Source: Phycisphaerae bacterium
GTDB taxonomy: Bacteria > Planctomycetota > Phycisphaerae > Sedimentisphaerales > Anaerobacaceae
Length of the DNA: 44,859 nucleotides
NCBI GenBank assembly: GCA_017993835.1
Contig: JAGOLX010000052.1
Location: forward strand, 1 to 44,859
Direction of reading: 5' to 3'
The notes beneath the pieces were generated by a model. It saw only the letters and a list, made by a program, of their open reading frames with translations, made no database searches and was not told the DNA's origin. The translations under genes and the position numbers were made by a program. Of the stretch, positions 15,082 to 23,300 are shown piece after piece; positions within the stretch are counted from its first letter, which is position 1; the number at the start of each line of letters is the position of its first letter.

Positions 15082-15837
15082 ATGGCAAAACCCAAGATTG
15101 CGATATTCGACTTCGCCTGTTGCGAAGGGTGCCAACTCCAGATCGTCAACCTTGAGGAGGAGATCCTCAATCTCCTCGGGGGCGCCGACGTCGTGGAGTG
15201 GCGCGAGGCGATGAGCGAAAAGAGCGACGAATACGACATCGCCGTCATCGAAGGGTCGATCACCCGCCTGGAGGACGAGGAGAGGCTCAAGCTGATCCGC
15301 AGCCGGGCCAAGGTTCTGATCGCCCTCGGCGCCTGTGCGACCATGGGCGGCGTCAACAAGCTCAAGAACAACTTCGACGACCTCGACGAGGTGAAGAAGT
15401 GCGTCTACGGCAAGGCCGCGAGCAAGCCGCACCTGCACACCGGCCTGACCAAGGCGGTCGACGAGGTCGTCCAGGTCGATTTCTACGTTCACGGCTGTCC
15501 CATCGACAGGAAGGAATTCACCTACATTGTGCGGTCTCTCCTGCTGGGCAAGAAACCCGAGATTGCGGACTACCCCGTGTGCGTCGAGTGCAAGGCCAAG
15601 GGCAATCCGTGCCTGTGGCAGTATGACCAGGTGTGCCTGGGACCGATCATCCGGGCCGGCTGCGGGGCGCGGTGCCCGTCGAACGGGTTCCGCTGCTTCG
15701 GCTGTCGGGGCTACACCAGCAATCCGAATGTGGATGCGGCCAAGGATGTGGTCAACCGATTTGGCCTGAACGTGGACGATCTCAAGACCAAGATGGTTCT
15801 CTTTGGAAGCAAGCAGGAGCCGACGATCTATGAGTAA
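15082..15837 (+). CDS. hydD: Group 3b [NiFe] hydrogenase small (delta) subunit
   Basis: The 251-residue protein is the [NiFe] hydrogenase small subunit. The proximal [4Fe-4S] cluster is signalled by FACCEGCQ near the N-terminus (Cys 14 and 17), LIALGACATMGG, and VHGCPID. Additional cysteines in CVECKAKGNPC and AGCGARCPSNGFRCFGC can bind further clusters. No Tat leader is present, so the complex is cytoplasmic as expected for group 3. Its last 8 bases overlap the start of the large-subunit gene, which suggests coupled synthesis. Confidence 0.95.
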   Translation: MAKPKIAIFDFACCEGCQLQIVNLEEEILNLLGGADVVEWREAMSEKSDEYDIAVIEGSITRLEDEERLKLIRSRAKVLIALGACATMGGVNKLKNNFDDLDEVKKCVYGKAASKPHLHTGLTKAVDEVVQVDFYVHGCPIDRKEFTYIVRSLLLGKKPEIADYPVCVECKAKGNPCLWQYDQVCLGPIIRAGCGARCPSNGFRCFGCRGYTSNPNVDAAKDVVNRFGLNVDDLKTKMVLFGSKQEPTIYE

Positions 15838-17140
15838 AGGCACAGTCAACATAAACGTACATCACGTGACCCGTATCGAGGGGCACGGCAACATCGTTCT
15901 GAACGCCAAGAACGGCAAGATCGAGAAGCTGCAGTGGCAGGTGCCCGAAGCCCCGCGATTCTTCGAGGCCATGGTTCGCGGGCGGAGCTACGAGGACATC
16001 CAGACCATCGTGAGCCGGATCTGCGGCATTTGCTCGATCACGCACTCGCTGGCTTCGACCAAGGCGGTCGAGAATGCCATCGGAGTGAAGGTCTCCGAGC
16101 AGGCGGACAAGGTCCGCATCCTGATGCACTATTCCGAGCAATTGCAGAGCCACGTGCTGCACGTCGGCTACCTCGCGGCGCCGGATTTCTTCGGTGTGCC
16201 CTCGGTCGTCCCGCTGGTGGGGATCGCCCCGGATGCGGTCAAGACGATCATCGGACTGCACCGGCTGGCGAACGAATGGTCCGACCTGATCGCCGGTCGG
16301 ACGACGCACCCGGTGACGCTCAAGCCGGGCGGCCTGACGAAGTTTCCCACGGAGAAGGAGCTCCGGGACCTGCAGGAGCGACTCAGGAAGGCCCTCCCCG
16401 ACCTGAAGGTCGTCGCCGAGGTTGTGCTCTCCGTGGCCGCGAATATCCCGAATTTCCAGCGTCCGACGGAATACGTCTCGCTCAAGCAGGACAATCCGCC
16501 GATCTATACGTTCTATCACGGCGAGATCACGTCGACGGACTATGACGGTGCCGTCGCGATCAACGACTGGAAGACGGTCGCCAACGAGTACGTCTGCGAT
16601 CAATCCACCGCCAAGTGGACGAAATGGCATCGCAAGTCCTATGCGGTCGGTGCGCTGGCGCGGTTCAACAACAATGCCGATCTGCTTTCCCCGACGGCCA
16701 AGGCAGTGGCCAAGATGTTCAACCTCCAAAAGGGCTGCTGCAATCCCTACATGAACACGGTCGCCCAGATCGTGGAATGTGTTCACGTGGTCGAGGTCAG
16801 CATCCAGATGATCGACGAACTGCTGACCAAGGGGATCAAGCCCGAGACGGTCAGGACCTCGCCGAAGGCCGGCAAGGCCAGCGGCTGTGTCGAGGCCCCT
16901 CGTGGCATCCTGTTCCATGAGTACGAGTTCGACCGCAAGGGCAACTGTGTCGGCGCCGACATCTGCATTCCGACGAACCAGAACCACGCCAGCATGCAGG
17001 AGGATTTCGAGGCCCTCGTGCCGCAGATTATCGACGAGCCCGAGGACCAGATTCGCCTGAAGCTCGAGATGCTCGTGCGGTCTTACGATCCGTGTGTCTC
17101 GTGTTCGACGCACATGCTGGATGTGCAGTTCGTCCGATGA
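15830..17140 (+). CDS. hydA: Group 3b [NiFe] hydrogenase large (alpha) catalytic subunit
   Basis: The 436-residue catalytic subunit carries both nickel-binding motifs: RICGIC at Cys 65 and 68 (L1) and DPCVSCSTH at Cys 422 and 425 near the C-terminus (L2). An 8-residue tail after the L2 histidine (MLDVQFVR) should be removed by the maturation protease encoded next. N-terminal HHVTRIEGHGNI is also conserved. The enzyme interconverts H2 with protons, linked through hydB and hydG to NAD(P)H; group 3b enzymes can also reduce sulfur. ATG 15830 overlaps the end of hydD. No hypABCDEF assembly genes are in the window, so these must lie elsewhere. Confidence 0.95.
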   Translation: MSKGTVNINVHHVTRIEGHGNIVLNAKNGKIEKLQWQVPEAPRFFEAMVRGRSYEDIQTIVSRICGICSITHSLASTKAVENAIGVKVSEQADKVRILMHYSEQLQSHVLHVGYLAAPDFFGVPSVVPLVGIAPDAVKTIIGLHRLANEWSDLIAGRTTHPVTLKPGGLTKFPTEKELRDLQERLRKALPDLKVVAEVVLSVAANIPNFQRPTEYVSLKQDNPPIYTFYHGEITSTDYDGAVAINDWKTVANEYVCDQSTAKWTKWHRKSYAVGALARFNNNADLLSPTAKAVAKMFNLQKGCCNPYMNTVAQIVECVHVVEVSIQMIDELLTKGIKPETVRTSPKAGKASGCVEAPRGILFHEYEFDRKGNCVGADICIPTNQNHASMQEDFEALVPQIIDEPEDQIRLKLEMLVRSYDPCVSCSTHMLDVQFVR

Positions 17141-17222
17141 TTGATTGTGGATAATGGATGATTGATGATTGAAGAATGGCTTCCACCAACAATTCATCAT
17201 CCATCAGGAACAGCCAATCCAC
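17139..17222. repeat. Intergenic inverted repeat (GGATGATTGATGATTG type) overlapping the protease start
   Basis: The left arm includes GATTGTGGATAATGGATGAT and the right arm ATTCATCATCCATCAGG, which are partly complementary. The element occupies the hydA-protease gap and continues over the first ~15 codons of the annotated protease frame. Such short AT-rich repeats differ sharply from the coding composition around them. Confidence 0.6.
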
Positions 17223-17685
17223 GAAGCGGTCTACCGTGGTGCTTGGTCTGGGCAATCCGCTGATGGCGGACGAAGGAATCGGGGTGTGCCTCGTCGAACG
17301 GCTCGCGGAGTCGTCGTCGGACTACCCGGACGTGGATTTCCTCGACGCCGGGACGGGTGGGTTGGCGGTGCTGCACCACATGGCGGGCCGTCGCAAGGCG
17401 ATCTTCGTCGATTGTGCGTACATGGAACAGGAGCCTGGAGCGATCCGGCGGTTTGCGCCTGACGAGGTCCGCAGTACGAAGGTGCTGGCTCACCAGTCGC
17501 TCCACGAGGCAGACCTTCTGCGGATCATCGGCATGGCCCGGGAACTCGGCCAGGCCCCTGAGGAAATCGTGATTTTCGGCATCCAGCCGGAGCGGATCGA
17601 GTTCCGACAAGGCCTGAGCGCGACGCTGGCAAACGGCATCGACCGGTGCCTGGATGCGATTCGGGCTGAGCTGGATGCGCAGTGA
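17176..17685 (+). CDS. [NiFe] hydrogenase maturation protease (HyaD/HycI family)
   Basis: The protein (up to 169 residues) has the family motifs VLGLGNPLMADEGIGV (with the nickel-sensing acidic residue), FLDAGTGGLAVL and HQSLHEADLL, which hold the three metal ligands. It clips the C-terminal tail of the hydrogenase large subunit after nickel insertion. Its place directly after hydA fits. The first ~19 residues (Ser/Asn-rich) come from the intergenic repeat, and the ATG at 17176 lacks a good ribosome binding site. The native start could be a GTG around 17236-17239, just before the conserved LGLGNP. Confidence 0.9.
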   Translation: MASTNNSSSIRNSQSTKRSTVVLGLGNPLMADEGIGVCLVERLAESSSDYPDVDFLDAGTGGLAVLHHMAGRRKAIFVDCAYMEQEPGAIRRFAPDEVRSTKVLAHQSLHEADLLRIIGMARELGQAPEEIVIFGIQPERIEFRQGLSATLANGIDRCLDAIRAELDAQ

Positions 17686-17718
17686 AGGACAACAGTGGGG
17701 GATTCCCAAGGAGACCCA

Positions 17719-18120
17719 ATGGGACAGAGCAAGATTCTGATCGTTGACGACGATCCTGATATCACCGATGCGATGACTGTCGTGCTGGAGAACAAGGGCT
17801 ATGAGGTCTGCTGCGCCAGGGACAGCGACGAGGGCATGAAGCGGCTGAAGGCGTCCCGACCGGATCTGATCATTCTCGACGTGATGATGAGGACCTCGCA
17901 GGAAGGGTTCGAGTTCGCCCGCGAGATCAAGCAGGATGCGCAGCTCAAGGACATCCCCATTCTCATGCTGACCGCAGTCAAGCAGAAGAAGGGCCTGGAT
18001 TTCAAGCCTGCGGCCGGCGACGAGACCTGGCTGCCCGTCCAGGCATTCCTGGACAAGCCGGTCAAGCCCGACATGCTGATCGAGAAGGTCCAGGACCTGC
18101 TGTCGGCTCGCGATGCGTGA
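17719..18120 (+). CDS. Stand-alone receiver-domain response regulator
   Basis: A 133-residue CheY-like protein with the full phosphorylation site: ILIVDDDPD at the N-terminus, phospho-acceptor Asp54 in LIILDVMM, Thr85 in LMLTA and Lys113 in FLDKPV. There is no DNA-binding or enzymatic output domain. The loop between Thr85 and Lys113 is longer than in CheY and rich in charged residues. AAGGAG at 17708-17713 supports ATG 17719. It is 34 bases after the protease gene and about 130 bases before a histidine kinase gene, probably its partner. Output must be through protein contact, perhaps with a separate regulator or enzyme. Confidence 0.9.
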   Translation: MGQSKILIVDDDPDITDAMTVVLENKGYEVCCARDSDEGMKRLKASRPDLIILDVMMRTSQEGFEFAREIKQDAQLKDIPILMLTAVKQKKGLDFKPAAGDETWLPVQAFLDKPVKPDMLIEKVQDLLSARDA

Positions 18121-18126
18121 GCCGGA

Positions 18127-18243
18127 GGATTTACGATTTGCAATTGACGATTTACGATTTGCCGGCGGCATTCTGTCGCGCCTCTTGTGTTGGCGTATGA
18201 CGTGCAAAGCCAAATCGTAAATAGTAAATCGTAAATGGTAAAT
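18127..18243. repeat. AT-rich intergenic inverted repeat (TTTACGATTT family), copy 2
   Basis: The left arm has GATTTACGATTTGCAATTGA and continues with another TTTACGATTT; the right arm (18211-18243) has CAAATCGTAAATAGTAAATC and a further GTAAATGGTAAAT. The arms are nearly complementary and flank a ~50-base GC-richer centre. It fills the response regulator-kinase gap and ends 6 bases before the kinase ATG, so folding could affect kinase translation. Confidence 0.8.
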
Positions 18244-18248
18244 GAACT

Positions 18249-19595
18249 ATGGAAAGCCTTCTCAAGAGCACCAGCCTGGTCCAGAGGGCCCGGTGGCTCA
18301 TTGGCTTGCGATGGGTGGCGATCGCGGCACTGGGCTGCGCCACGTTCGGCGCCGACGAGTTCATGGGGGTCTCTCTGGCAGCCTCGGCCTTGTATGCGAT
18401 GGTCGCCGTGCTGCTCGTGTACAATCTCGGCCTTCACACGCTGCTGCGATACTGGACGCATGAGGCGAGGGAACCCTCGGAGGCCCGGATCGGCGGCATC
18501 ATCACGTTCCAGATCTCGGCCGATTTGCTTATTCTCGCGACGATCCTGCACTTCTCGGGCGGGATCGAGAATCCGTTCCTGTTCTTCTTCGCGTTTCACA
18601 TGATCATCGCGAGCATACTGCGGTCCCGGCGGCAGAGCTATTTGCAGGCGACGCTGGCGGTGGGCCTGTTCGGCGGGCTGGTCGTGCTGGAGGCCGCGGG
18701 CTGGCTGAAGCACCACAGCCTGGAGGGGTTCGCCGGCCACGGATTGTTTCGCGACTGGACCTACGTCTTCGGCACGCTCTTCGTGTTCACCGTCACGCTG
18801 TATCTGATCGTGTACATGACGACTTCGATCAGCGAGCAGCTTCGGCGCCAGCAGGAGGGTCTCGAACGGGCCAACGCCCAGCTCCAGGAAAAGGACCAGG
18901 TCAAGAACCAGTACGTCCTGCGGGTGACGCACGACATCAAGGGACATCTGGCGGCCGTGCTGAGCTGCCTGGATTTGGTCGTCGACCAGATGCTCGGTCC
19001 CCTTAACGACAAGCAGAAGGATTTCATCGGGCGGGCGCACCATCGGACGACGAAATGCCTGGAATTCATCACGGCCCTGCTGAAGCTGACCCGGATGAAG
19101 CTGACCGGGATGCTGGAGGTCGAGCAGTTCTCGCTGAAGAAGTCCATTCTCAACGCCCTGGCCCTTGTCCACAACAGGGCGCAGGGCAAGTCGATCTCGC
19201 TGAGCCACCGGATCGACCCGCAGGTCGATCGGATTTGGGGCGAGGCCGTCCTCATCGAAGAGACGATCGCCAACGTCCTGTTCAATGCGGTCAAGTACAC
19301 CCCGCCCGGCGGCAAGGTGTCGCTGGAGGCCGAGGCGGAGGGAGACCGCGTGCGAATCCGGGTCGCAGACACGGGGATCGGCGTTCCCGAGGCGGATGCC
19401 TCGCGAATCTTCGATGAGTTCTACCGGGCGGACAACGCCCGGGAAACGGAGCGGGATGGGACGGGCCTGGGCCTGGCGTTTGCCAGGCAGGTCATCGAAC
19501 GCCATGGCGGGCGGATCTGGTTGGAGAACAATCCCGGCGGCGGCAGCATCTTCACCTTCACGCTGCCGACCGGCCCCATCGCCGGTGGAGCCTGA
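18249..19595 (+). CDS. Membrane sensor histidine kinase with RegB-like GGxxNPF quinone motif
   Basis: The 448-residue kinase has about six N-terminal membrane helices (residues 14-190), a short coiled-coil linker (195-220), a HisKA domain with His228 in VTHDIKGHL, and a HATPase domain with N box NVLFNAVKYTPPGG, G1 box VADTGIGVP, F box IFDEFYR and G2 box DGTGLGLAFA. SGGIENPF at 103-110, between two membrane helices, matches the GGxxNPF quinone-binding motif of RegB/PrrB redox sensors, which control hydrogenase and other energy genes in Rhodobacter. I see no equivalent of the RegB redox cysteine next to the H box. ATG 18249 lacks a clear ribosome binding site. Redox sensing via quinone is inferred from this motif and from the hydrogenase context. 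Confidence 0.9.
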   Translation: MESLLKSTSLVQRARWLIGLRWVAIAALGCATFGADEFMGVSLAASALYAMVAVLLVYNLGLHTLLRYWTHEAREPSEARIGGIITFQISADLLILATILHFSGGIENPFLFFFAFHMIIASILRSRRQSYLQATLAVGLFGGLVVLEAAGWLKHHSLEGFAGHGLFRDWTYVFGTLFVFTVTLYLIVYMTTSISEQLRRQQEGLERANAQLQEKDQVKNQYVLRVTHDIKGHLAAVLSCLDLVVDQMLGPLNDKQKDFIGRAHHRTTKCLEFITALLKLTRMKLTGMLEVEQFSLKKSILNALALVHNRAQGKSISLSHRIDPQVDRIWGEAVLIEETIANVLFNAVKYTPPGGKVSLEAEAEGDRVRIRVADTGIGVPEADASRIFDEFYRADNARETERDGTGLGLAFARQVIERHGGRIWLENNPGGGSIFTFTLPTGPIAGGA

Positions 19596-19600
19596 AAGAC

Positions 19601-20125
19601 ATGACGCCCGCGTCTCTGTTGCTGAAGGTCTACTATGAGCAGTTGCACGACCGGATGGAGACGCATCGGTCCCGCCTTCTCCGCCGGATTGACGAGCTGC
19701 TGGCGGAAGAGATCGAGAAGCGGGGTTTCACCGGTGTGGAGGGCGAGCGGCTCTCCGCCTATCGCGAGACCTGCGAGGCCTTCATCGACGAGCGTCTGGA
19801 GACCTACAATCCCATCGGTATTCAGTACACCTTCGGGAATACCCCGTCGCGCACGGCGGCGGACCTGGAGTTTCAGCTCAACTGGTACGACAGCAGGCCC
19901 GAGTTCGCCGATCTCGTCGCGGCGGCTCGCGCCCTGGCGGAAGAGGATGCGTCCGACGCCAGGCTCAATGATCTGGCGGCCGATCTGATCCGTCGGGTCG
20001 GCGCATTTCCCGATCGCAGCATCGTCGGCGCCTACCGGGCTCAGCCCAGCCTGCAGAAGCTGCCCGATTACATCGTTGCGCTGGCAATCGAGGAGATCGC
20101 CTGTGAACGCAAGCCCACCTTCTGA
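19601..20125 (+). CDS. Protein of unknown function closing the hydrogenase/two-component cluster
   Basis: I do not recognise this 174-residue protein. It starts 5 bases after the kinase stop, so it is almost surely co-transcribed. It looks cytoplasmic and mostly helical: no signal peptide or membrane segment, charged amphipathic stretches in HDRMETHRSRLLRRIDELLA and RAAADLEF-like regions, and a central aromatic part (ETYNPIGIQYTFGN). No metal-binding cysteine cluster or helix-turn-helix is seen; the only cysteines are two, one mid-protein and one near the end. Possible roles are partner of the kinase or receiver, or hydrogenase accessory factor; neither is supported beyond location. Confidence 0.7.
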   Translation: MTPASLLLKVYYEQLHDRMETHRSRLLRRIDELLAEEIEKRGFTGVEGERLSAYRETCEAFIDERLETYNPIGIQYTFGNTPSRTAADLEFQLNWYDSRPEFADLVAAARALAEEDASDARLNDLAADLIRRVGAFPDRSIVGAYRAQPSLQKLPDYIVALAIEEIACERKPTF

Positions 20126-20139
20126 ATTCCAAGGCAGAT

Positions 20140-20305
20140 GCTCAGACGCAAACTCGAAGCACGAAACTCGAAATCCGAAACAAATCCTAATGACCCAAAT
20201 CCGAATGACGAAGACGCTGCCGCAGGCCGGCAGGCCCGTTTTGAATGTCGAGCTTTGGTCATTCGTGCTTGTCTCGGATTTCGATATTGGGATTTCGGAT
20301 TTGCC
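20140..20305. repeat. Long intergenic inverted repeat (AATCCGAAA/TTTCGGATT family)
   Basis: The left arm has CGAAATCCGAAACAAATCCT and CCCAAATCCGAATGAC; the right arm has GTCATTCGTGCTTGTCTCGG followed by ATTTCGATATTGGGATTTCG, giving extended complementarity around a GC-rich centre. It lies between the convergent hydrogenase cluster and GLUG gene and may terminate both transcripts. The right arm provides the last codons and stop of the GLUG gene. This family of sequences is familiar between genes in planctomycete-type metagenomes. Confidence 0.8.
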
Positions 20306-23300
20306 ATTGCTCCCACCACAGACGCGGATAGTCCTTGCCGTCGTCGATCCACCAGATGTCCTCCGTCCCATTGGCCGTCTCACCCATGAAATCCCAACCG
20401 GCATTGAGGAAGGTACTCGCCGTCTGCATCTCGGCCGTCGATAGACCTACGCCACCGTCGCTTTCGGCTTGGCCGGAGGTCTGGGTGTCCCAGAAGCTCG
20501 AAGTAACGGTGCCGGGCGGCCAACCGAGGCCAACCAACCCGCCGACACTGTAATTACGATCTCCAACTGCCGAGGCGCTGCTGTAGCATGCAGCGATGTT
20601 GCCGCTGTTGTAGCCCACGAGGCCGCCGACACGATCCGATCCACTGACCGCACCGGCGCTATAACTCGTAGCGATGTTGCCTCCGTCGTTGTCGCCTACG
20701 AGTCCGCCGACGTAGGAGTACTCTTCACTTGCGTTGACCGAGGCGTCGGCGCAACTCATGGTGATATTGCCTTCGTAGTTTCTGCCCACTAGGCCACCAA
20801 CATACTCCGTCCCGTTGATTGAGCCGCTGCTGGAACTTGCGGCGATGCTGCCTTGGTAGTTGAGCCCCACCAGCCCACCGACACAGCGAGTGCCGCTGGC
20901 CAGGCCGCTACTGTGGGTCGCCGTAATGCTGCCATGCGAGTTGTAGCCCGCGAGGCCGCCGACATAACCGCCGGTTCCCCTGACTTCGACCGCTTCCAAG
21001 CCCAGATGCGAGATGCTCGCGTCGGAGGCTGAACATCCGAAGAGACCCAGTTCGCTGCCCCCTTGGATGTGGAGATTGCTGATCACATGGCTATCGCCAT
21101 CAAAGGTCCCCCCGAACCACGGGATCACAGCCGCCGACCACGTAATCCCGGACAAGTCAAGAGAGCAAGCCAAACGGTAATGTGCCAGCGGCTCGAACCA
21201 CACGGCGCCCAAATCCTCCGCATCCCGAATCAGGTAGGGCTGTTCGATCGTTCCCAGCCCTTCCGGCATCGACGGACGGTTGCCGCCAAGGTGACGCAGA
21301 AGCGGATAATCTCCTGGCGAGATGTCCCAATGATCGCAGGTACCGTTGCTGGCCTCTCCGACGAGGTCCCAGCCGGCACTGAGGAAGGTCGCCATATCCT
21401 GCATCTCGGCGGTAGTCTTGCCCTCGCCGCCGTCGCTTGTGGCTTGGCCTGAGGTCTCGGTATCCCAGAAGCCGGAAGTGACCGCGTCGTCGTAGCCGCT
21501 GCCCACGAGACCGCCGACAGAGGAATTGCCCCTGACCGGACCGGTGCTGTAGCTCATCGCGATGCTGCCGCCATCGTTCTGCCCTACGAGGCCCCCGACT
21601 TGTCTCTCCCCGCTGACCGCGCTGCTGCTGCAGCCCGCAATGATGTTGCCCGAGTGGCTGCCCACCAACCCGCCTGCACACCATTCGACGCTGTTGACTT
21701 CGCCGTCGCTGGAACAGTGAGTCACAGTGCCGTGGTTCCATCCCACGAGACCGCCAACGTACGTGCCACTGACCTTGGCGGCGGTGTAGCTCGCGATGAT
21801 GCTGCCACTGCTATTGGTGCCCACGAGACCGCCGACAGCGGTCGCACCGTCAACGCTACCCGTGCTGTAGCACTGGATGACCACACCGTCGTTGTCGCCC
21901 GCCAATCCACCGGCATACCAGCCTGTGCCGGTTATGTTCACGTCGGCGATGCCCAGGTCCCTGATCTGGGCCCTCGACCCCAACCGGCCAAACAGGCCCA
22001 GGCTGTTGCTGCCTGCGATGGTCAGGTGGGAAATCTCATGGCCTTGCCCATCCAAGGCCCCGCTGAAAGCAGGAATCACGGCCTGCGCGAAGATTCGTCC
22101 GCCGGCAACTTTCGGGTCGAGGTCGAGGTCCGCACGAAGAAGGAACTGCTGGTCGCAGAGAACGCTGGCCCGCCCCACGAGGACCAGTTGCTCGGCCGTG
22201 TCGATGCAGTAGGGGTCTTCCGGCGTTCCATGCCCCTCCAGCCAGTCGATGCCCGGCTCCGGGATGATCTGTCCCGGTGTCCCTTCCCAAACCAGGCGAG
22301 GATAGTCTCGCCCGGCGTCCAGGACCCAGTTCGGGTCGTTGGCAAAGCCGTTCAAGCCGAGCATGTAGGGGTCCATCATTTCCGCGGTGGTCAGACCTAC
22401 GCCGCCGTCGCTCCCCGATAGGCCGGAGGTCTCCATGTCCCAGACGCTGTGCATGACCCCGCCCCATCTCCCCACAAGACCCCCCACGTCCTCTCCGTCG
22501 CTATGAACCGCACCAGTGCTGTAACAATGGGCGACGGAACCTGAGTTCGACCCCACGAGCCCGCCGACAGTGTTCCCGCCGGCAACCTCGGCAGCACCGT
22601 GGCAGTGGGTCACAGTGCCGCCATTATCCCCCACGAGCCCGCCGGTGCACCAATCGCCACTGACCTTGCCTGTGCTGTAGCAACGGCTTACACGGCCTCC
22701 ATCGTTGTCCCCCACCAACCCACCGACGTAGTGGGAACCGGCCACGTTGACGTCTACGACTCCGAGGTCCTTGACCTCGGCACCGGGCCCCAGCCTCCCG
22801 AACAAGCCTACGGAATACTCGCCCGTGATCGTCAGGTGCGAGATTCTGTGACCGTTGCCGTCGAAGACACCGGTAAAGGGATTGTCGTAGCCTGTCCCGA
22901 TGATGTTGAACGCGGGCCTGCCGTCCTTGCCGTCAAAGGCCGACAGATCGATATCGGCCGTGAGCTTGAAGTGCTTGTCCCAATCGCAGAGAGTCGGACC
23001 GATCATCCTGAGGTCGTCGGCGCTGTTGACGAGGTACGGATCGGTCTGGCTGCCACTGCCGCCCCCGTAGTAGTAGACTCTCGCCAAAGGCACTCCCTGT
23101 GCATTCTCCCACAACAGTCTCGGGTAATCTCTCCCCTCGTCAATCGTCCAGACGCCGTCACTTGCCCAGGAACTGAAGCTCCGTGCGGTCTTCATCTCCG
23201 ATGTAGTCAGACCCGTGCCGCCGGCACTGGTCGTCTGGCCCGAGGTCTGGACATCCCAGAAGCTCGAAGTGACACCGCTGCTCCAGCCATAACCTACGAG

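Noticed and set aside
15782-17200. A 472-codon minus-strand frame opposite hydA
   Set aside because: hydA is unambiguous by its nickel motifs; the antisense product is compositionally biased and includes translated repeat sequence.
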